From positions 68,187 to 132,186 of the forward strand of contig NZ_JARGYD010000011.1 of NCBI RefSeq assembly GCF_029168315.1: 64,000 nt of DNA, in the 5' to 3' direction. Shown in pieces: positions 1-8,576 of this stretch (the first letter of the stretch is position 1; the number at the start of each line of letters is the position of its first letter). The DNA is from Psychromarinibacter halotolerans. GTDB lineage: Bacteria; Pseudomonadota; Alphaproteobacteria; Rhodobacterales; Rhodobacteraceae. A program made the position numbers and the translations under genes. Below the pieces are notes generated by a model that saw only the letters and a list, made by a program, of their open reading frames with translations, made no database searches and was not told where the DNA came from.

Positions 1-35
1 GCATGGAACGCGCGGGCGCACGGCCCGGCGCGGGA

Positions 36-1901
36 TCAGTTGAGCGGGTTCTGCCGGGCGATGTTGGCGGCATAGTCGGCGCGGGCGCGGTCCAAGCTGT
101 CACCGTCGCCCACTTCCGGCACCGCGACGTCCCACCAATGCCCCCCGGCGCCGGTGCCGGACTCCGCCTCGGTGTCGATGACGATCACGCTGGGGATGTC
201 GCGCCCGCGCGCCGCAAGGATCTTCGCCTCGAGGTCGGCGATGCCGGTCGCCTTTTCCGAATGGGCCCCCATCGCGCCCGCGTGGGCGACAAAGTCGATG
301 TCGGGCTGCACCTCGACATTGGCGTCGGCGTACATGTTGTTGAACGCGGCGCCCCCGGTGGCCTGCTGCAACCGGTTGATGCAGCCATAGCCGCGGTTGT
401 CGGTCAGAACGACGGTGAAGGGCACGCGGCGCATCACCGCCGTCGCCAGCTCCGAGTTCGCCATCATATAGCTGCCGTCGCCCACGAAACAGACCACGTT
501 GCGGTCGGGCGCGGCCAGCTTGATGCCCATCGCGCCCGCGATCTCGTAGCCCATGCAGCTATAGCCGTATTCCATGTGGTAGCCGCCCTGCGCCGCCTGC
601 CACAGGACATGCAATGCCCCCGGCATGGTGCCCGCGGCGCACATGGCGACCGTGGTCTCGTCCGCGGTCCGCTGCACCGCGCCGATCACCTGCGCGTCCG
701 ACGGCAGACCGTCATGGTTCGGCGCGGCGGTGACCTGCCGCACGGTGTCGTGCCACGCCTCGCGCGCCGCGGGGTCGTGCCAGTCGAACCGCGTGTCGCC
801 CAAGGCGGTCGACAGCTGCCCCAGCACCGTGCGCGCATCGCCGACGCAGGGGATCGCGCCGTGCTTGGTGGCGTCATAGCCGTGCAGGTTGATCGACACC
901 AACCGGCGCCCCTCGCCCCCGAACACGGTCCACGAGCCGGTCGTGAAATCCTGGAACCGCGTGCCGACGCCGATGACAAGATCCGCCTCTGCCGCCAGCG
1001 CGTTGGCGCAGGCCGACCCGGTCACACCGGGCGCGCCGAAGTTCAGCGGGTTCTCGAAGGACAGCGCCCCCTTGCCCGCCTGCGTTTCGGCGAAGGGGAT
1101 GTTGTGGCGCGCGGCGAACGCGGCCAACGCGGCCTCGGCACCGGAATACAGCACCCCGCCGCCCGACACGATCATCGGCCGCTGTGCCGCCTTGATCGCG
1201 GCGACCACGTCCGACACCTCGCGCGGGTCGGGCTCGGGACGCCGGATGCGCCAGACCTTCGGCTCGAAAAAGGCTTCGGGATAGTCATAAGCCTCGGCCT
1301 GCACGTCCTGGCAAAAGGACAGGCACACCGGACCGCAATTCGCGGGATCGGTCATCACCGCCAGCGCGCGCGGCAGGCAGGTCAGCAGATGCTCGGGCCG
1401 GGTGATCCGGTCGAAATAGCGCACCACGGGACGGAAACAGTCGTTGGCGCTGACCGTGCCGTCGTCGAAATCCTCGATTTGCTGCAGCACCGGATCGGGT
1501 CGGCGGTTCGCGAAGACATCGCCACAGATCATCAAAAGCGGCAGCCGGTTCACATGCGCCAGCGCGGCGGCGGTCACCAGGTTGGTCGAGCCGGGCCCGA
1601 TCGACGATGTCACCGCCTGCGCCCGCCTGCGCCGCATCGTCTTGGCATAGGCGATCGCCGCGTGCGCCATCGTCTGCTCGTTCTGGCCCCGCCACGTCGG
1701 CAGATCGTCGCGATACCGATGCAGTGCCTCGCCCACACCGGCCACGTTGCCGTGCCCGAAGATCGCCCAGACGCCCTCGATAAACCGGCAAACCTCAGTC
1801 TGCCCTGCCGCGTCGCGGCCCGAGGGCTCAACCGCCTCGGTCACTTGCACCGAAAGCCACTTCACCATCGCCTGCGCCGCTGTCAGCCGGATCGTCTTCA
1901 T
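36..1901 (-). CDS. iolD: 3D-(3,5/4)-trihydroxycyclohexane-1,2-dione hydrolase (acylhydrolase)
   Basis: A 621-residue thiamine-diphosphate enzyme. IolD cleaves the ring of 3D-trihydroxycyclohexane-1,2-dione to 5-deoxy-glucuronate in myo-inositol breakdown and is cytosolic. The three-part TPP fold is visible: N-terminal pyrimidine-binding part, central domain, and C-terminal PP-binding part with the GDGS motif at residues 474-477 followed about 30 residues on by DNRGYG, the Mg-TPP motif. The length is normal for IolD. The ATG at 1901 follows a GGGAGGTGGTC ribosome site; an upstream in-frame extension to 2117 would run into iolC and lacks family similarity. It is the last gene seen of an iolG-iolC-iolD operon; the stop is 35 bases from the window edge, so any iolE or iolB would lie outside. 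The assignment is firm from sequence and neighbours together. Confidence 0.95.
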   Translation of the reverse strand: MKTIRLTAAQAMVKWLSVQVTEAVEPSGRDAAGQTEVCRFIEGVWAIFGHGNVAGVGEALHRYRDDLPTWRGQNEQTMAHAAIAYAKTMRRRRAQAVTSSIGPGSTNLVTAAALAHVNRLPLLMICGDVFANRRPDPVLQQIEDFDDGTVSANDCFRPVVRYFDRITRPEHLLTCLPRALAVMTDPANCGPVCLSFCQDVQAEAYDYPEAFFEPKVWRIRRPEPDPREVSDVVAAIKAAQRPMIVSGGGVLYSGAEAALAAFAARHNIPFAETQAGKGALSFENPLNFGAPGVTGSACANALAAEADLVIGVGTRFQDFTTGSWTVFGGEGRRLVSINLHGYDATKHGAIPCVGDARTVLGQLSTALGDTRFDWHDPAAREAWHDTVRQVTAAPNHDGLPSDAQVIGAVQRTADETTVAMCAAGTMPGALHVLWQAAQGGYHMEYGYSCMGYEIAGAMGIKLAAPDRNVVCFVGDGSYMMANSELATAVMRRVPFTVVLTDNRGYGCINRLQQATGGAAFNNMYADANVEVQPDIDFVAHAGAMGAHSEKATGIADLEAKILAARGRDIPSVIVIDTEAESGTGAGGHWWDVAVPEVGDGDSLDRARADYAANIARQNPLN

Positions 1902-1944
1902 GACCACCTCCCTTTCCCAGTCGGAACCAGATCCTTCTTCTGTC

Positions 1945-2003
1945 CCGAAATATCCCGGGGGAGCCGCGCAGCGCGCGGCGGGGGCAGAGCCCCCTGTCCC
2001 ACC
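1945..2003. repeat. REP-like GC-rich intergenic inverted repeat
   Basis: Between iolC and iolD lies a compact element beginning CCGAAATATCCCGGGGG, with an internal CCGCGCAGCGCGCGG stem and ending GGGGGCAGAGCCCCC. Elements of this shape (ATATCCCGGGGG ... GGGGCAGAGCCCC) are common between genes in Rhodobacteraceae genomes. It can form a strong hairpin and may partly uncouple iolD from iolC or stabilise the upstream mRNA. Only one copy was noticed in the window, so the repeat status rests on general knowledge of such genomes. Confidence 0.5.
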
Positions 2004-2010
2004 GACCGTT

Positions 2011-3930
2011 TCACGCCGCCGCCTGCCGGGCCTGTGCCCGCGCCGCGTCCCACGTTTCGCACAGCTTCGCATAACGCGCCGCCATAAGCGCCACCGCGTC
2101 GGCATCGGACATCGCACCTGTCATCCACGCCCGCGCCGCGTCCCCGAAGATCGTGCGCCCGACGGCGAACCCCTTCACCAAGGGCTGCCGGGCCGCCAGC
2201 GCGAAGCTTTCGGCAAGCTCTGCCTCTGGCGCGTCCAGCCCCAGAACCACGATCCCGCGTGTGCGCGGGTCGTTGCGCTCGATCGCGGCGACGGCGGCCT
2301 CCCACGCGGCGGCGGTGCGGAACGGTTCCAGCTTCCACCAGTCGGGATACACGCCCGCGTCATAGAACTGCTGGATCAGCACCGCCGTCGTGGTGTCGTC
2401 CACCGGGCCCACCTTCGACGGGATCACTTCCAGCAAGAACTCCAGCCCGTTGCGGCGTGCGGCGGTGAACAGGCGCCGGACCCGATCTTCCTGCAGCGCG
2501 CGCGTCGCGGCATCGTCGTCGGGGTGGCAGAAGACCAAAAGCTTCACCACGTTCTCGCGCGCCCATTCCCGCAAGCGTCCAAGGTCCGGGCCCAGGTCCG
2601 GCTCGAACCCGATGGGGCGCGAGCCGGGAAGCTCGGCAGGCCGCCCGATCCACAGGCCGGACCCACTTGCCCGGTGCAGCGCGGCGCGACCGATGCGGTT
2701 GTCGCACAGGATGCCGAAACCGCCGTTGCCGCCCTGAACCTTTATCGCAGCTTCAAGGCACAGCTCTTTGAACGCGCTGCCTTTTTCGGGCGTATAGCCA
2801 TCCATCTCCTCAAGCTGCGCCCGGTGGTCGAAGGCAAAGGTCTTCAGGCTGGACCAGTCGCCTTTGCGATTGGTCGCCCAGTGGACCTGCTCCAGTTCAG
2901 CATCGTTGCGCAGGTCGGGCCGAACGACGCCGCGACGGAAAAAGAATTGCAACTCTTCCCACGATGGATAGGCCGGCGTGCAGCCGTGGCGGCTGACCGC
3001 GAAGGCGCCGCAGGCGTTCGCGTATTTCAGCGCGACCGGCCAGTCCTCGCCGTCCAGCCAACCCTTCAGCAGCCCGGACATGAAGCCATCGCCCGCGCCC
3101 AGCACATTGAACACTTCGATCGGAAAGCCCGGTCCGGTCTGACCTGCTTCAAGGCTGTCGGGGATCGCACCCTCGAACGCCACCGCGCCCATCGGCCCGC
3201 GCTTGCACACCAGCACCGCGTCCGACACCGCCCGAACCGCGCGCAGCGCCGTCAGCGTGTCGGTCGACCCGCCCGCGATGTGGAATTCTTCCTCGGTGCC
3301 GACGATCAGGTCGAACAGATGCAGCGTTTCCTGCAGGCTCGACGTGACCTCGGCGCTTTCGGCGAACCGGCTTTCGCCATCGCCATGTCCCAGCACGCCC
3401 CACAGGTTCGGGCGATAGTCGATGTCCAGCGCCGTGCGCGCCCCGTGCTTGCGCGCCAGTTCCAGCGCCTTCAGCACCGCCGCCCGCGTGCGCGGATGGC
3501 TAAGATGCGTGCCCGTGGGCACCACCGCCCGCGCCGAGGCGATGAAAGCCTCGTGCACGTCATCCTCGCACAGGCCCATGTCGGCGCAGTTCTCGCGGTA
3601 GAATATCAGCGGGAACTGTTCCTGATCTCGGATGCCAAGGATCACCAGCGCGGTCAGCCGCTCTGGATCGGTCACCACCCCCTCGGTCACCACGCCCTCG
3701 CGGGCCAGCTGTTCAAGGATGAACCGGCCCATGTGTTCGTCGCCGACCCGGCTCAGCAAAGCCGACTTCAGCCCCAGCCGCGCCGTCCCGCAGGCGATGT
3801 TCGTCGGAGACCCGCCGATGTACTTCGAGAACGAGCCCATGTCCTCCAGCCGCCCGCCGATCTGGTCGCCGTACAGATCCACACCCGCACGGCCGATGGT
3901 GATAACGTCAAGCGTCTTGGTCATGGTCAT
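2011..3930 (-). CDS. iolC: Bifunctional 5-dehydro-2-deoxygluconokinase / DUF2090 aldolase-like protein
   Basis: A 639-residue fusion. The N-terminal part, about residues 1-330, is a PfkB-family sugar kinase: a GGSPTNIACGTARLG substrate/ATP signature near the start and the anion-hole motif GAGDGF with catalytic Asp281. It phosphorylates 2-deoxy-5-keto-D-gluconate in the inositol pathway. The C-terminal part, about residues 335-639, is a DUF2090 domain, resembling a class I aldolase barrel and thought to act on the kinase product (the IolJ step); that activity is inferred. This two-domain IolC is common in Proteobacteria. The ATG at 3930 follows AGGATAAC; a second ATG at 3924 and a TTG at 3948 are possible alternatives. 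iolG ends 35 bases upstream, so the genes are co-transcribed. Confidence 0.92.
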   Translation of the reverse strand: MTMTKTLDVITIGRAGVDLYGDQIGGRLEDMGSFSKYIGGSPTNIACGTARLGLKSALLSRVGDEHMGRFILEQLAREGVVTEGVVTDPERLTALVILGIRDQEQFPLIFYRENCADMGLCEDDVHEAFIASARAVVPTGTHLSHPRTRAAVLKALELARKHGARTALDIDYRPNLWGVLGHGDGESRFAESAEVTSSLQETLHLFDLIVGTEEEFHIAGGSTDTLTALRAVRAVSDAVLVCKRGPMGAVAFEGAIPDSLEAGQTGPGFPIEVFNVLGAGDGFMSGLLKGWLDGEDWPVALKYANACGAFAVSRHGCTPAYPSWEELQFFFRRGVVRPDLRNDAELEQVHWATNRKGDWSSLKTFAFDHRAQLEEMDGYTPEKGSAFKELCLEAAIKVQGGNGGFGILCDNRIGRAALHRASGSGLWIGRPAELPGSRPIGFEPDLGPDLGRLREWARENVVKLLVFCHPDDDAATRALQEDRVRRLFTAARRNGLEFLLEVIPSKVGPVDDTTTAVLIQQFYDAGVYPDWWKLEPFRTAAAWEAAVAAIERNDPRTRGIVVLGLDAPEAELAESFALAARQPLVKGFAVGRTIFGDAARAWMTGAMSDADAVALMAARYAKLCETWDAARAQARQAAA

Positions 3931-3965
3931 GTTATCCTGTTTTTCCAAAGCCCTGCCCGCCGCGC

Positions 3966-4958
3966 CTAATCCAGCGCGACAACCTTCCCGGTGCGCACGC
4001 TGTCCAAGGCGGCCTCGGCCAGTTCCAGCGCCTTCAGCCCATCCTCGCCCGTGGCGGGCATCGGCCCGTCGGTGGCAACGGCGTCGACGAAGGCCGCGAT
4101 TTCATTGGCGTAAGCCGCGGTGTAGCGCGTCATGAAGAAGTTCAGCAGCGGCGGACGAAGATAGCCGTCGGCGGTCGCGATCTCGACGTTGGCTTCGCGG
4201 TGGTTTTCGGCAGACACCGCACCGCGCGATCCCAGCACCTCGATCCGCTGGTCGTAGCCATATGTGGCGCGGCGGGTGTTGGTGATGGTGCACTGTTTGC
4301 CGCTGCCCGTCGTCAGGATGACGTTGACGCTGTCATAGTCCCCCAGATCGGCAATCGCCGGGTCCGTCAGGACACTGGCGGCGGCCTGCACGGACACCAC
4401 CGGCTCACCCAGCAGCCAGCGCGCCATGTCGAAATCGTGGATCGTCATGTCCCGGAAGATGCCGCCGGAAACCTTGATATAGGCGGGCGGCGGGGCGCCG
4501 GGGTCGCGCGATGTGATGGTCACCATCTCGACTTCGCCGATGCGGCCGTCGTCGATCGCCGCCTTCAGCGCCATGAAGTCGGGGTCGAAGCGGCGATTGA
4601 AGCCGATCATCAGCCGGGCGTTCAGCGCCTCGACCGTGGCTAGCGCCTGCTTCACCCGGTCGACGCTCAGGTCGATGGGCTTTTCGCAGAAGATCGCCTT
4701 GCCCGCGCGGGCGAAGGTCTCGATCAGGTCCGCGTGGGTGTCGGTCGGCGTGCAGATGACCACCGCGTCGATATCATCGGACGCCGCGATCTGGTCGATG
4801 GTGCGGATCTCGCAGCCATAACGGTCCTGCACCGCCTTCGCCGCCTCGGCCGAGGACTCGGCGACGGCGACAAGATCCGCCGTGGGGATCGAAGCGATGG
4901 CGCGCGCGTGCACCTGGCCGATACGGCCTGCGCCAAGAATGGCAAACCTGACGTTCAT
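3966..4958 (-). CDS. iolG: myo-inositol 2-dehydrogenase (Gfo/Idh/MocA family)
   Basis: A 330-residue NAD-dependent dehydrogenase. An N-terminal Rossmann motif GAGRIGQVHARAI, an EKP motif with catalytic-site Lys93, and the IHDFDMARWLLG segment carrying the conserved His/Asp are all visible. It oxidises myo-inositol to scyllo-inosose, the first catabolic step. ATG at 4958 is preceded by CGGGAGGAAAC, an excellent ribosome site; the reading frame extends to 5072, but that stretch covers the operator region and is not conserved-looking. It is the first gene of the iol operon, and its upstream region carries two ATGACG/CGTCAT palindromes that match one in front of the adjacent LacI gene. Confidence 0.92.
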   Translation of the reverse strand: MNVRFAILGAGRIGQVHARAIASIPTADLVAVAESSAEAAKAVQDRYGCEIRTIDQIAASDDIDAVVICTPTDTHADLIETFARAGKAIFCEKPIDLSVDRVKQALATVEALNARLMIGFNRRFDPDFMALKAAIDDGRIGEVEMVTITSRDPGAPPPAYIKVSGGIFRDMTIHDFDMARWLLGEPVVSVQAAASVLTDPAIADLGDYDSVNVILTTGSGKQCTITNTRRATYGYDQRIEVLGSRGAVSAENHREANVEIATADGYLRPPLLNFFMTRYTAAYANEIAAFVDAVATDGPMPATGEDGLKALELAEAALDSVRTGKVVALD

Positions 4959-5087
4959 GTTTCCTCCCGGAACCGAGGGCCGTCGCGGACAATCCGACGC
5001 GGCCCGACTCGCCGCCTTGTGCGGCGCGGTACGGGCGAAACCTGCGCAACGGGGGCGCGTTCCGTCAATCATCGGCCGGGGATTTCA

Positions 5088-5136
5088 CGTCATTGATGAC
5101 GCATTCCAGCGCGCCTTAATGACGTATTCACGTCAT
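5088..5136. promoter_or_regulatory. Probable operators upstream of iolG
   Basis: Two inverted repeats of one hexamer: CGTCAT-TG-ATGACG at 5088-5101 and ATGACG-N6-CGTCAT at 5119-5136. The second has the same half-sites and spacing as the element at 6181-6198 in front of the LacI gene. They sit 130-180 bases upstream of iolG, the last touching the stop codon of the regulator. Binding by the adjacent LacI protein is inferred. Confidence 0.7.
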
Positions 5137-6167
5137 CACAGCATCTCCGGCAAAATGATCCGGGGCTCAAGGAACAGCTGGCCCGCCCCCTCGCCCGATC
5201 CACCGTCGAAACTGTCGACCACGGCCCCCACCAACGCGCGTGACAAGTCGGCAAGCGGGGTCGAGATAACCATCTGGACATAGCCATCTGCCAATGCCGC
5301 GCGGCTGTCGAGGGTCAGTTCGTTCACCACAAGGCTGACCTTGCCCGGGGGCCGCATTTCGCGTAGCGCGGCGATGGCCCCTTCCATCCCGCCGCCCGCG
5401 ACGTAGATGCCCGACAGATCCTCGTGACGGCGCAATAGCTCCAGCGTGGCCTCGTACGTGACCTTGCGGGTCTCTAGGTTCACCAAGGTATCAAGGACCG
5501 AGAACTGCGGCGCCTCGCCCCGTACATAGGATCGGAATCCTACCTCGCGCAGATCGTGGCCGTGCCAACGGTTTCCGCCGACGAACACCGCCAGCTTCCC
5601 CGGTCCAGCCGCGACGCGGGTCAGCATCCATGCGGCATTCCGCCCTACTTTCATGTTGTTAAGCCCAAGGTAGGCCGTCCGCACACCCTGTGCCATGTCA
5701 TTCAGCAGCGCAAAGACCGGCACGCCCCGATCCTTCAGGTCCTGCACCGCGGCGGTCAGCTTCTGGTGGTTGATCGCCACGCAGGCCAGCGCGTCCACCT
5801 CTTTCCCCAGCGACTGGATCGCGGCGGCGAAATCGTCCGGCGATTGGGACGCGACATAGCTGATGCGCACCGCTCCGCGAATGTCGGGCCGGGCTGTCAT
5901 CGCCTGTTCCAGTTCCTGCGCGAAGTTGCGGTAGAACGCCTGACCGCCCTTCACCAGCACCACGCCCAGCGTGACATGCGGCAGCGAGACGTTCAGACGA
6001 TGCGCGATCAGCCCCCGGCCATGATAGCCCACGCGATGCGCCGCTTCGGCGATCTTGCGCAGCGTCTCTTCGCGGACCCGCATCCGCCCGTTCAGGGCGC
6101 GGTCCACGGTGGTGACGCTGACCCCGGCCGCTTTGGCGACATCTGCGACGGTGGCGCGCTTGGCCAT
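5136..6167 (-). CDS. LacI-family regulator, probable regulator of the iol operon
   Basis: A 343-residue LacI-type regulator: an N-terminal helix-turn-helix (TVADVAKAAGVSVTTVDRAL, residues about 6-25) with hinge helix, then a periplasmic-binding-protein-like sensor domain of the ribose/inositol type. It is co-oriented with and directly upstream of iolG. Its own upstream region has ATGACG-N6-CGTCAT, and the same element lies upstream of iolG, so autoregulation plus control of iolGCD is the simplest reading. Many alphaproteobacteria use an RpiR-type IolR instead, so a LacI-type inositol regulator is worth noting. The ATG at 6167 gives the canonical MxxxATVADVA start. The ligand (an inositol derivative) is inferred from context only. 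Confidence 0.85.
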   Translation of the reverse strand: MAKRATVADVAKAAGVSVTTVDRALNGRMRVREETLRKIAEAAHRVGYHGRGLIAHRLNVSLPHVTLGVVLVKGGQAFYRNFAQELEQAMTARPDIRGAVRISYVASQSPDDFAAAIQSLGKEVDALACVAINHQKLTAAVQDLKDRGVPVFALLNDMAQGVRTAYLGLNNMKVGRNAAWMLTRVAAGPGKLAVFVGGNRWHGHDLREVGFRSYVRGEAPQFSVLDTLVNLETRKVTYEATLELLRRHEDLSGIYVAGGGMEGAIAALREMRPPGKVSLVVNELTLDSRAALADGYVQMVISTPLADLSRALVGAVVDSFDGGSGEGAGQLFLEPRIILPEML

Positions 6168-6180
6168 GACTTCCCCATGA

Positions 6181-6198
6181 ATGACGTCAAAGCGTCAT
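6181..6198. promoter_or_regulatory. Probable LacI operator ATGACG-N6-CGTCAT
   Basis: ATGACGTCAAAGCGTCAT begins 13 bases upstream of the LacI start codon and is a perfect 6-6-6 inverted repeat. It has the same half-sites and spacing as 5119-5136. A further GTGACGG follows at 6200. Suggests negative autoregulation. Confidence 0.7.
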
Positions 6199-6232
6199 TA
6201 GTGACGGACATCCCGCCCCTGCGCAAGCCGCG

Positions 6233-7249
6233 TCAGAAGGGCTGGTTCTTCCGCACGCTGCCGCGCCACGCCAACTGCACCGGGATCGAGGTTTGCAGCG
6301 GATCGCCAGACATCGCATCTCCGGTCAGCCAATCGACGCAGGCATCCGCGATCTCGCCCACCGGCTGCGAAAAGGTCGTCAGGTCATAGCTTTCCCAAGA
6401 CGCCTGCGGCACATCGTCGAAGCCGATCACGGACAGATCCTCGGGGATGCGGACACCGAAGCGGTGGCGCGCGGCGTCCATCACGCCAAGCGCCAGAAGG
6501 TCGGTGGTGCAGAACACCCCGTCCGGTCGATCCGTCTGCGACATAAGGCGGGTGCCGATGGACAGCCCGGTCTCATAGCTGGTGGGGCCGGTCGCCTCTT
6601 CGACGATCTCCACCCCGGCGGCAGCAGCGGCATCGCGGAACCCATCACGGCGGGCGGATAGGCTGGGCGTGCCGGCCTGCGACGTCGCCAGCGCAAGACG
6701 CCTGCACCCGGCGGCGGCCAGCGTCGCGAAGGCGGTGCGCCCCGCCGCGCGGTCATCAAGGCGGATCAGGTACGACCCTTCTCGGTATTCGTCGCGGTTG
6801 ATCAGAACCAACCGCATTCCGTTCTTCAGACAGGTCTCGGTCAATTCGGTCTTCGGCATCCCGGACAGCACCACCGCCGCATCGGTGCGATAGCTGATCG
6901 CCTGCCGCAGCGCCCGTTCGACACTGTCATCGGAGCGGTCCGAGTTGATCAGCATCGCCACCTTGCCGGCTTCCTGCAGCCGCTCGGACAGCGCCGCCAA
7001 CAGCGCAGACCTGTAGGGCGTTGCCAATTCCGCCGCGATCAGCGCGACGATCCCGGTCTCGGACCGGATCAACCCGCGCGCCAGATGGTTGACCTGATAC
7101 CCCAGCGTGTCGGCGGCCTTCATGACCTTTTTGCGGGTCTCGGCAGAGATGCTGGCGCCCGGCGTGAACGCGCGCGACACGGCCGCCCGGCTGACACCGG
7201 CCGCCTTCGCGACATCCTTGGCGCTGACGCCTCCACGTCCCAAGACCAT
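6233..7249 (-). CDS. LacI-family transcriptional regulator
   Basis: A 338-residue LacI protein with the helix-turn-helix VSAKDVAKAAGVSRAAVSRAF at the N terminus and a sensor domain of the Peripla_BP_3 type (GFDDVPQASWESYDLTT near the C terminus). ATG at 7249 follows GAGGGAATT; the longer frame to 7330 would overrun the promoter. It is divergent from the ABC importer starting at 7419, and the 169-base spacer holds a palindrome ATTTGT-A-ACAAAT, so it probably represses that importer. LacI proteins generally sense sugars, which argues that the importer, although of the ferric-ion family, may carry a sugar phosphate or similar carbohydrate. Confidence 0.85.
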   Translation of the reverse strand: MVLGRGGVSAKDVAKAAGVSRAAVSRAFTPGASISAETRKKVMKAADTLGYQVNHLARGLIRSETGIVALIAAELATPYRSALLAALSERLQEAGKVAMLINSDRSDDSVERALRQAISYRTDAAVVLSGMPKTELTETCLKNGMRLVLINRDEYREGSYLIRLDDRAAGRTAFATLAAAGCRRLALATSQAGTPSLSARRDGFRDAAAAAGVEIVEEATGPTSYETGLSIGTRLMSQTDRPDGVFCTTDLLALGVMDAARHRFGVRIPEDLSVIGFDDVPQASWESYDLTTFSQPVGEIADACVDWLTGDAMSGDPLQTSIPVQLAWRGSVRKNQPF

Positions 7250-7319
7250 CAATTCCCTCGCCCTTGTTGAGCACCTGCGCACATGGCACGCCCCGTACAG
7301 ATTACGCACATTCCAACAG

Positions 7320-7340
7320 ATTTGTAACAAATGTTTGACA
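7320..7340 (+). promoter_or_regulatory. Operator palindrome overlapping a -35 box
   Basis: ATTTGT-A-ACAAAT at 7320-7332 is a perfect 6-1-6 palindrome, and TTGACA follows at 7335-7340 as a consensus -35 element for the ABC operon on the plus strand. The -10 is weak (AT-rich AAAAGTATT about 18-25 bases on). Position is right for repression by the divergent LacI protein; that is inferred. Confidence 0.55.
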
Positions 7341-7418
7341 ACCTGCGAATCCGGATGAAAAGTATTGCACAGCTGTTCACGGGCTCAAGTCCGGCATTCG
7401 ACAGCAAGGGAGGAAATT

Positions 7419-8432
7419 ATGAAACCATTGAAACTGACCCTCGCCGGGGCAGCCGCGCTGCTGACCGCAGGCGCCGCCCACGCGCAGGAACTGAACCTTA
7501 TCTGTTCCGCCGACGTGGTGATCTGCGAACTGCTGGTCGAGCAGTTCGAAGCCGGCCACGACATTGACGTGAACATGGTGCGCCTGTCCTCGGGCGAGGC
7601 CTATGCCAAGATCCGGGCCGAGGGCCGCAATCCTCAGACCGATCTGTGGTGGGGCGGCACCGGCGACCCGCATCTTCAGGCGGCGTCTGACGGGCTGACG
7701 ATGGAATACCAGTCGCCGATGCTGGAAGAACTGCACGAGTGGGCCACGCGGCAGGCGGAACTGTCGGGCTACCGGACGGTCGGCGTCTATTCCGGCGCGC
7801 TTGGCTGGGGCTACAACACCGAGATCTTCGAATCCAAGGGCATCACCCCGCCGACGTGCTGGGCCGACCTGCTGGATCCCTCGCTGGCCGGCGAGATCCA
7901 GATCGCCGACCCGAACTCGTCGGGCACCGCCTACACCACGCTCGCCACGCTGGTGCAGCTGATGGGCGAAGACGAAGCCTTCGCCTTCCTCGCGGACATG
8001 GACGCGAACGTGTCGCAGTACACCAAGTCGGGCTCTGCCCCGGTGAAAGCCGCCGCGCGCGGTGAAACCGGCCTTGGCATCGTCTTCATGCACGACGCCG
8101 TGGCGCAGGCCGAGGAAGGCTTCCCGGTCGAGGTAGTCGCCCCCTGCGAGGGCACCGGCTATGAGATCGGGTCGATGTCGCTGATCGAAGGCGCACAGAA
8201 CGAGACCGAGGCGAAGACGTTCTACGACTGGGTTCTGGGCGCGGACGTGCAAAGCATGATGCCCGAGGCCGGATCGTTCCAGATCCCGTCGAACGCGTCG
8301 GCCACCCCGCCCGAGGCGGCGCCGAACCTCGATGACATCAAGCTGATCGACTACGACTTCGCGCAGTACGGCGACAGCGAACGCCGTGCCGGCCTGCTGG
8401 CCCGCTGGGACGAAGAGATCGGCGGCAAGTAA
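7419..8432 (+). CDS. ABC transporter substrate-binding protein (Fbp/Afu family)
   Basis: A 337-residue periplasmic binding protein. It has a clear signal peptide (MKPLKLTLAGAAALL, cleavage after AAHAQ), then a family 1 extracellular solute-binding fold (VVICELLVEQFEAG, LWWGGTGDPHLQ, GALGWGYNT). This family was named for ferric-ion binding but includes AfuA-type hexose-phosphate binders. The two adjacent tyrosines typical of ferric FbpA near the C terminus are not evident, and a LacI regulator is divergent, so iron is not a safe call. ATG at 7419 has AGGGAGGAAATT in front. A strong terminator-like hairpin follows at 8441, expected to make this product more abundant than the membrane components downstream. 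Confidence 0.85.
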   Translation: MKPLKLTLAGAAALLTAGAAHAQELNLICSADVVICELLVEQFEAGHDIDVNMVRLSSGEAYAKIRAEGRNPQTDLWWGGTGDPHLQAASDGLTMEYQSPMLEELHEWATRQAELSGYRTVGVYSGALGWGYNTEIFESKGITPPTCWADLLDPSLAGEIQIADPNSSGTAYTTLATLVQLMGEDEAFAFLADMDANVSQYTKSGSAPVKAAARGETGLGIVFMHDAVAQAEEGFPVEVVAPCEGTGYEIGSMSLIEGAQNETEAKTFYDWVLGADVQSMMPEAGSFQIPSNASATPPEAAPNLDDIKLIDYDFAQYGDSERRAGLLARWDEEIGGK

Positions 8433-8440
8433 CGTCGACG

Positions 8441-8476
8441 GGCCGGGGCGCACCCAAAGCGCGCCCCGGCCTTTTC
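8441..8476 (+). terminator. Rho-independent terminator/attenuator after the binding-protein gene
   Basis: GGCCGGGGCGC (8441-8451) pairs with GCGCCCCGGCC (8461-8471) around a 9-base loop and is followed by TTTTCTT. It lies between the binding protein and permease of one operon, so partial read-through is likely. Confidence 0.8.
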
Positions 8477-8576
8477 TTGTGTCGGCACCGCCTTTCGCCG
8501 CGCCATTGGCCGAGAACGCACGTCCGACACCACGCCGCCCGATGACATCCGCCTGCCCCCCAACGGACCCCTTCCG

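Noticed and set aside
3..2087. Long plus-strand open frame opposite iolD
   Set aside because: Product is Arg/His/Gly-rich without family features; it is an antisense shadow produced by high-GC codon bias over iolD.
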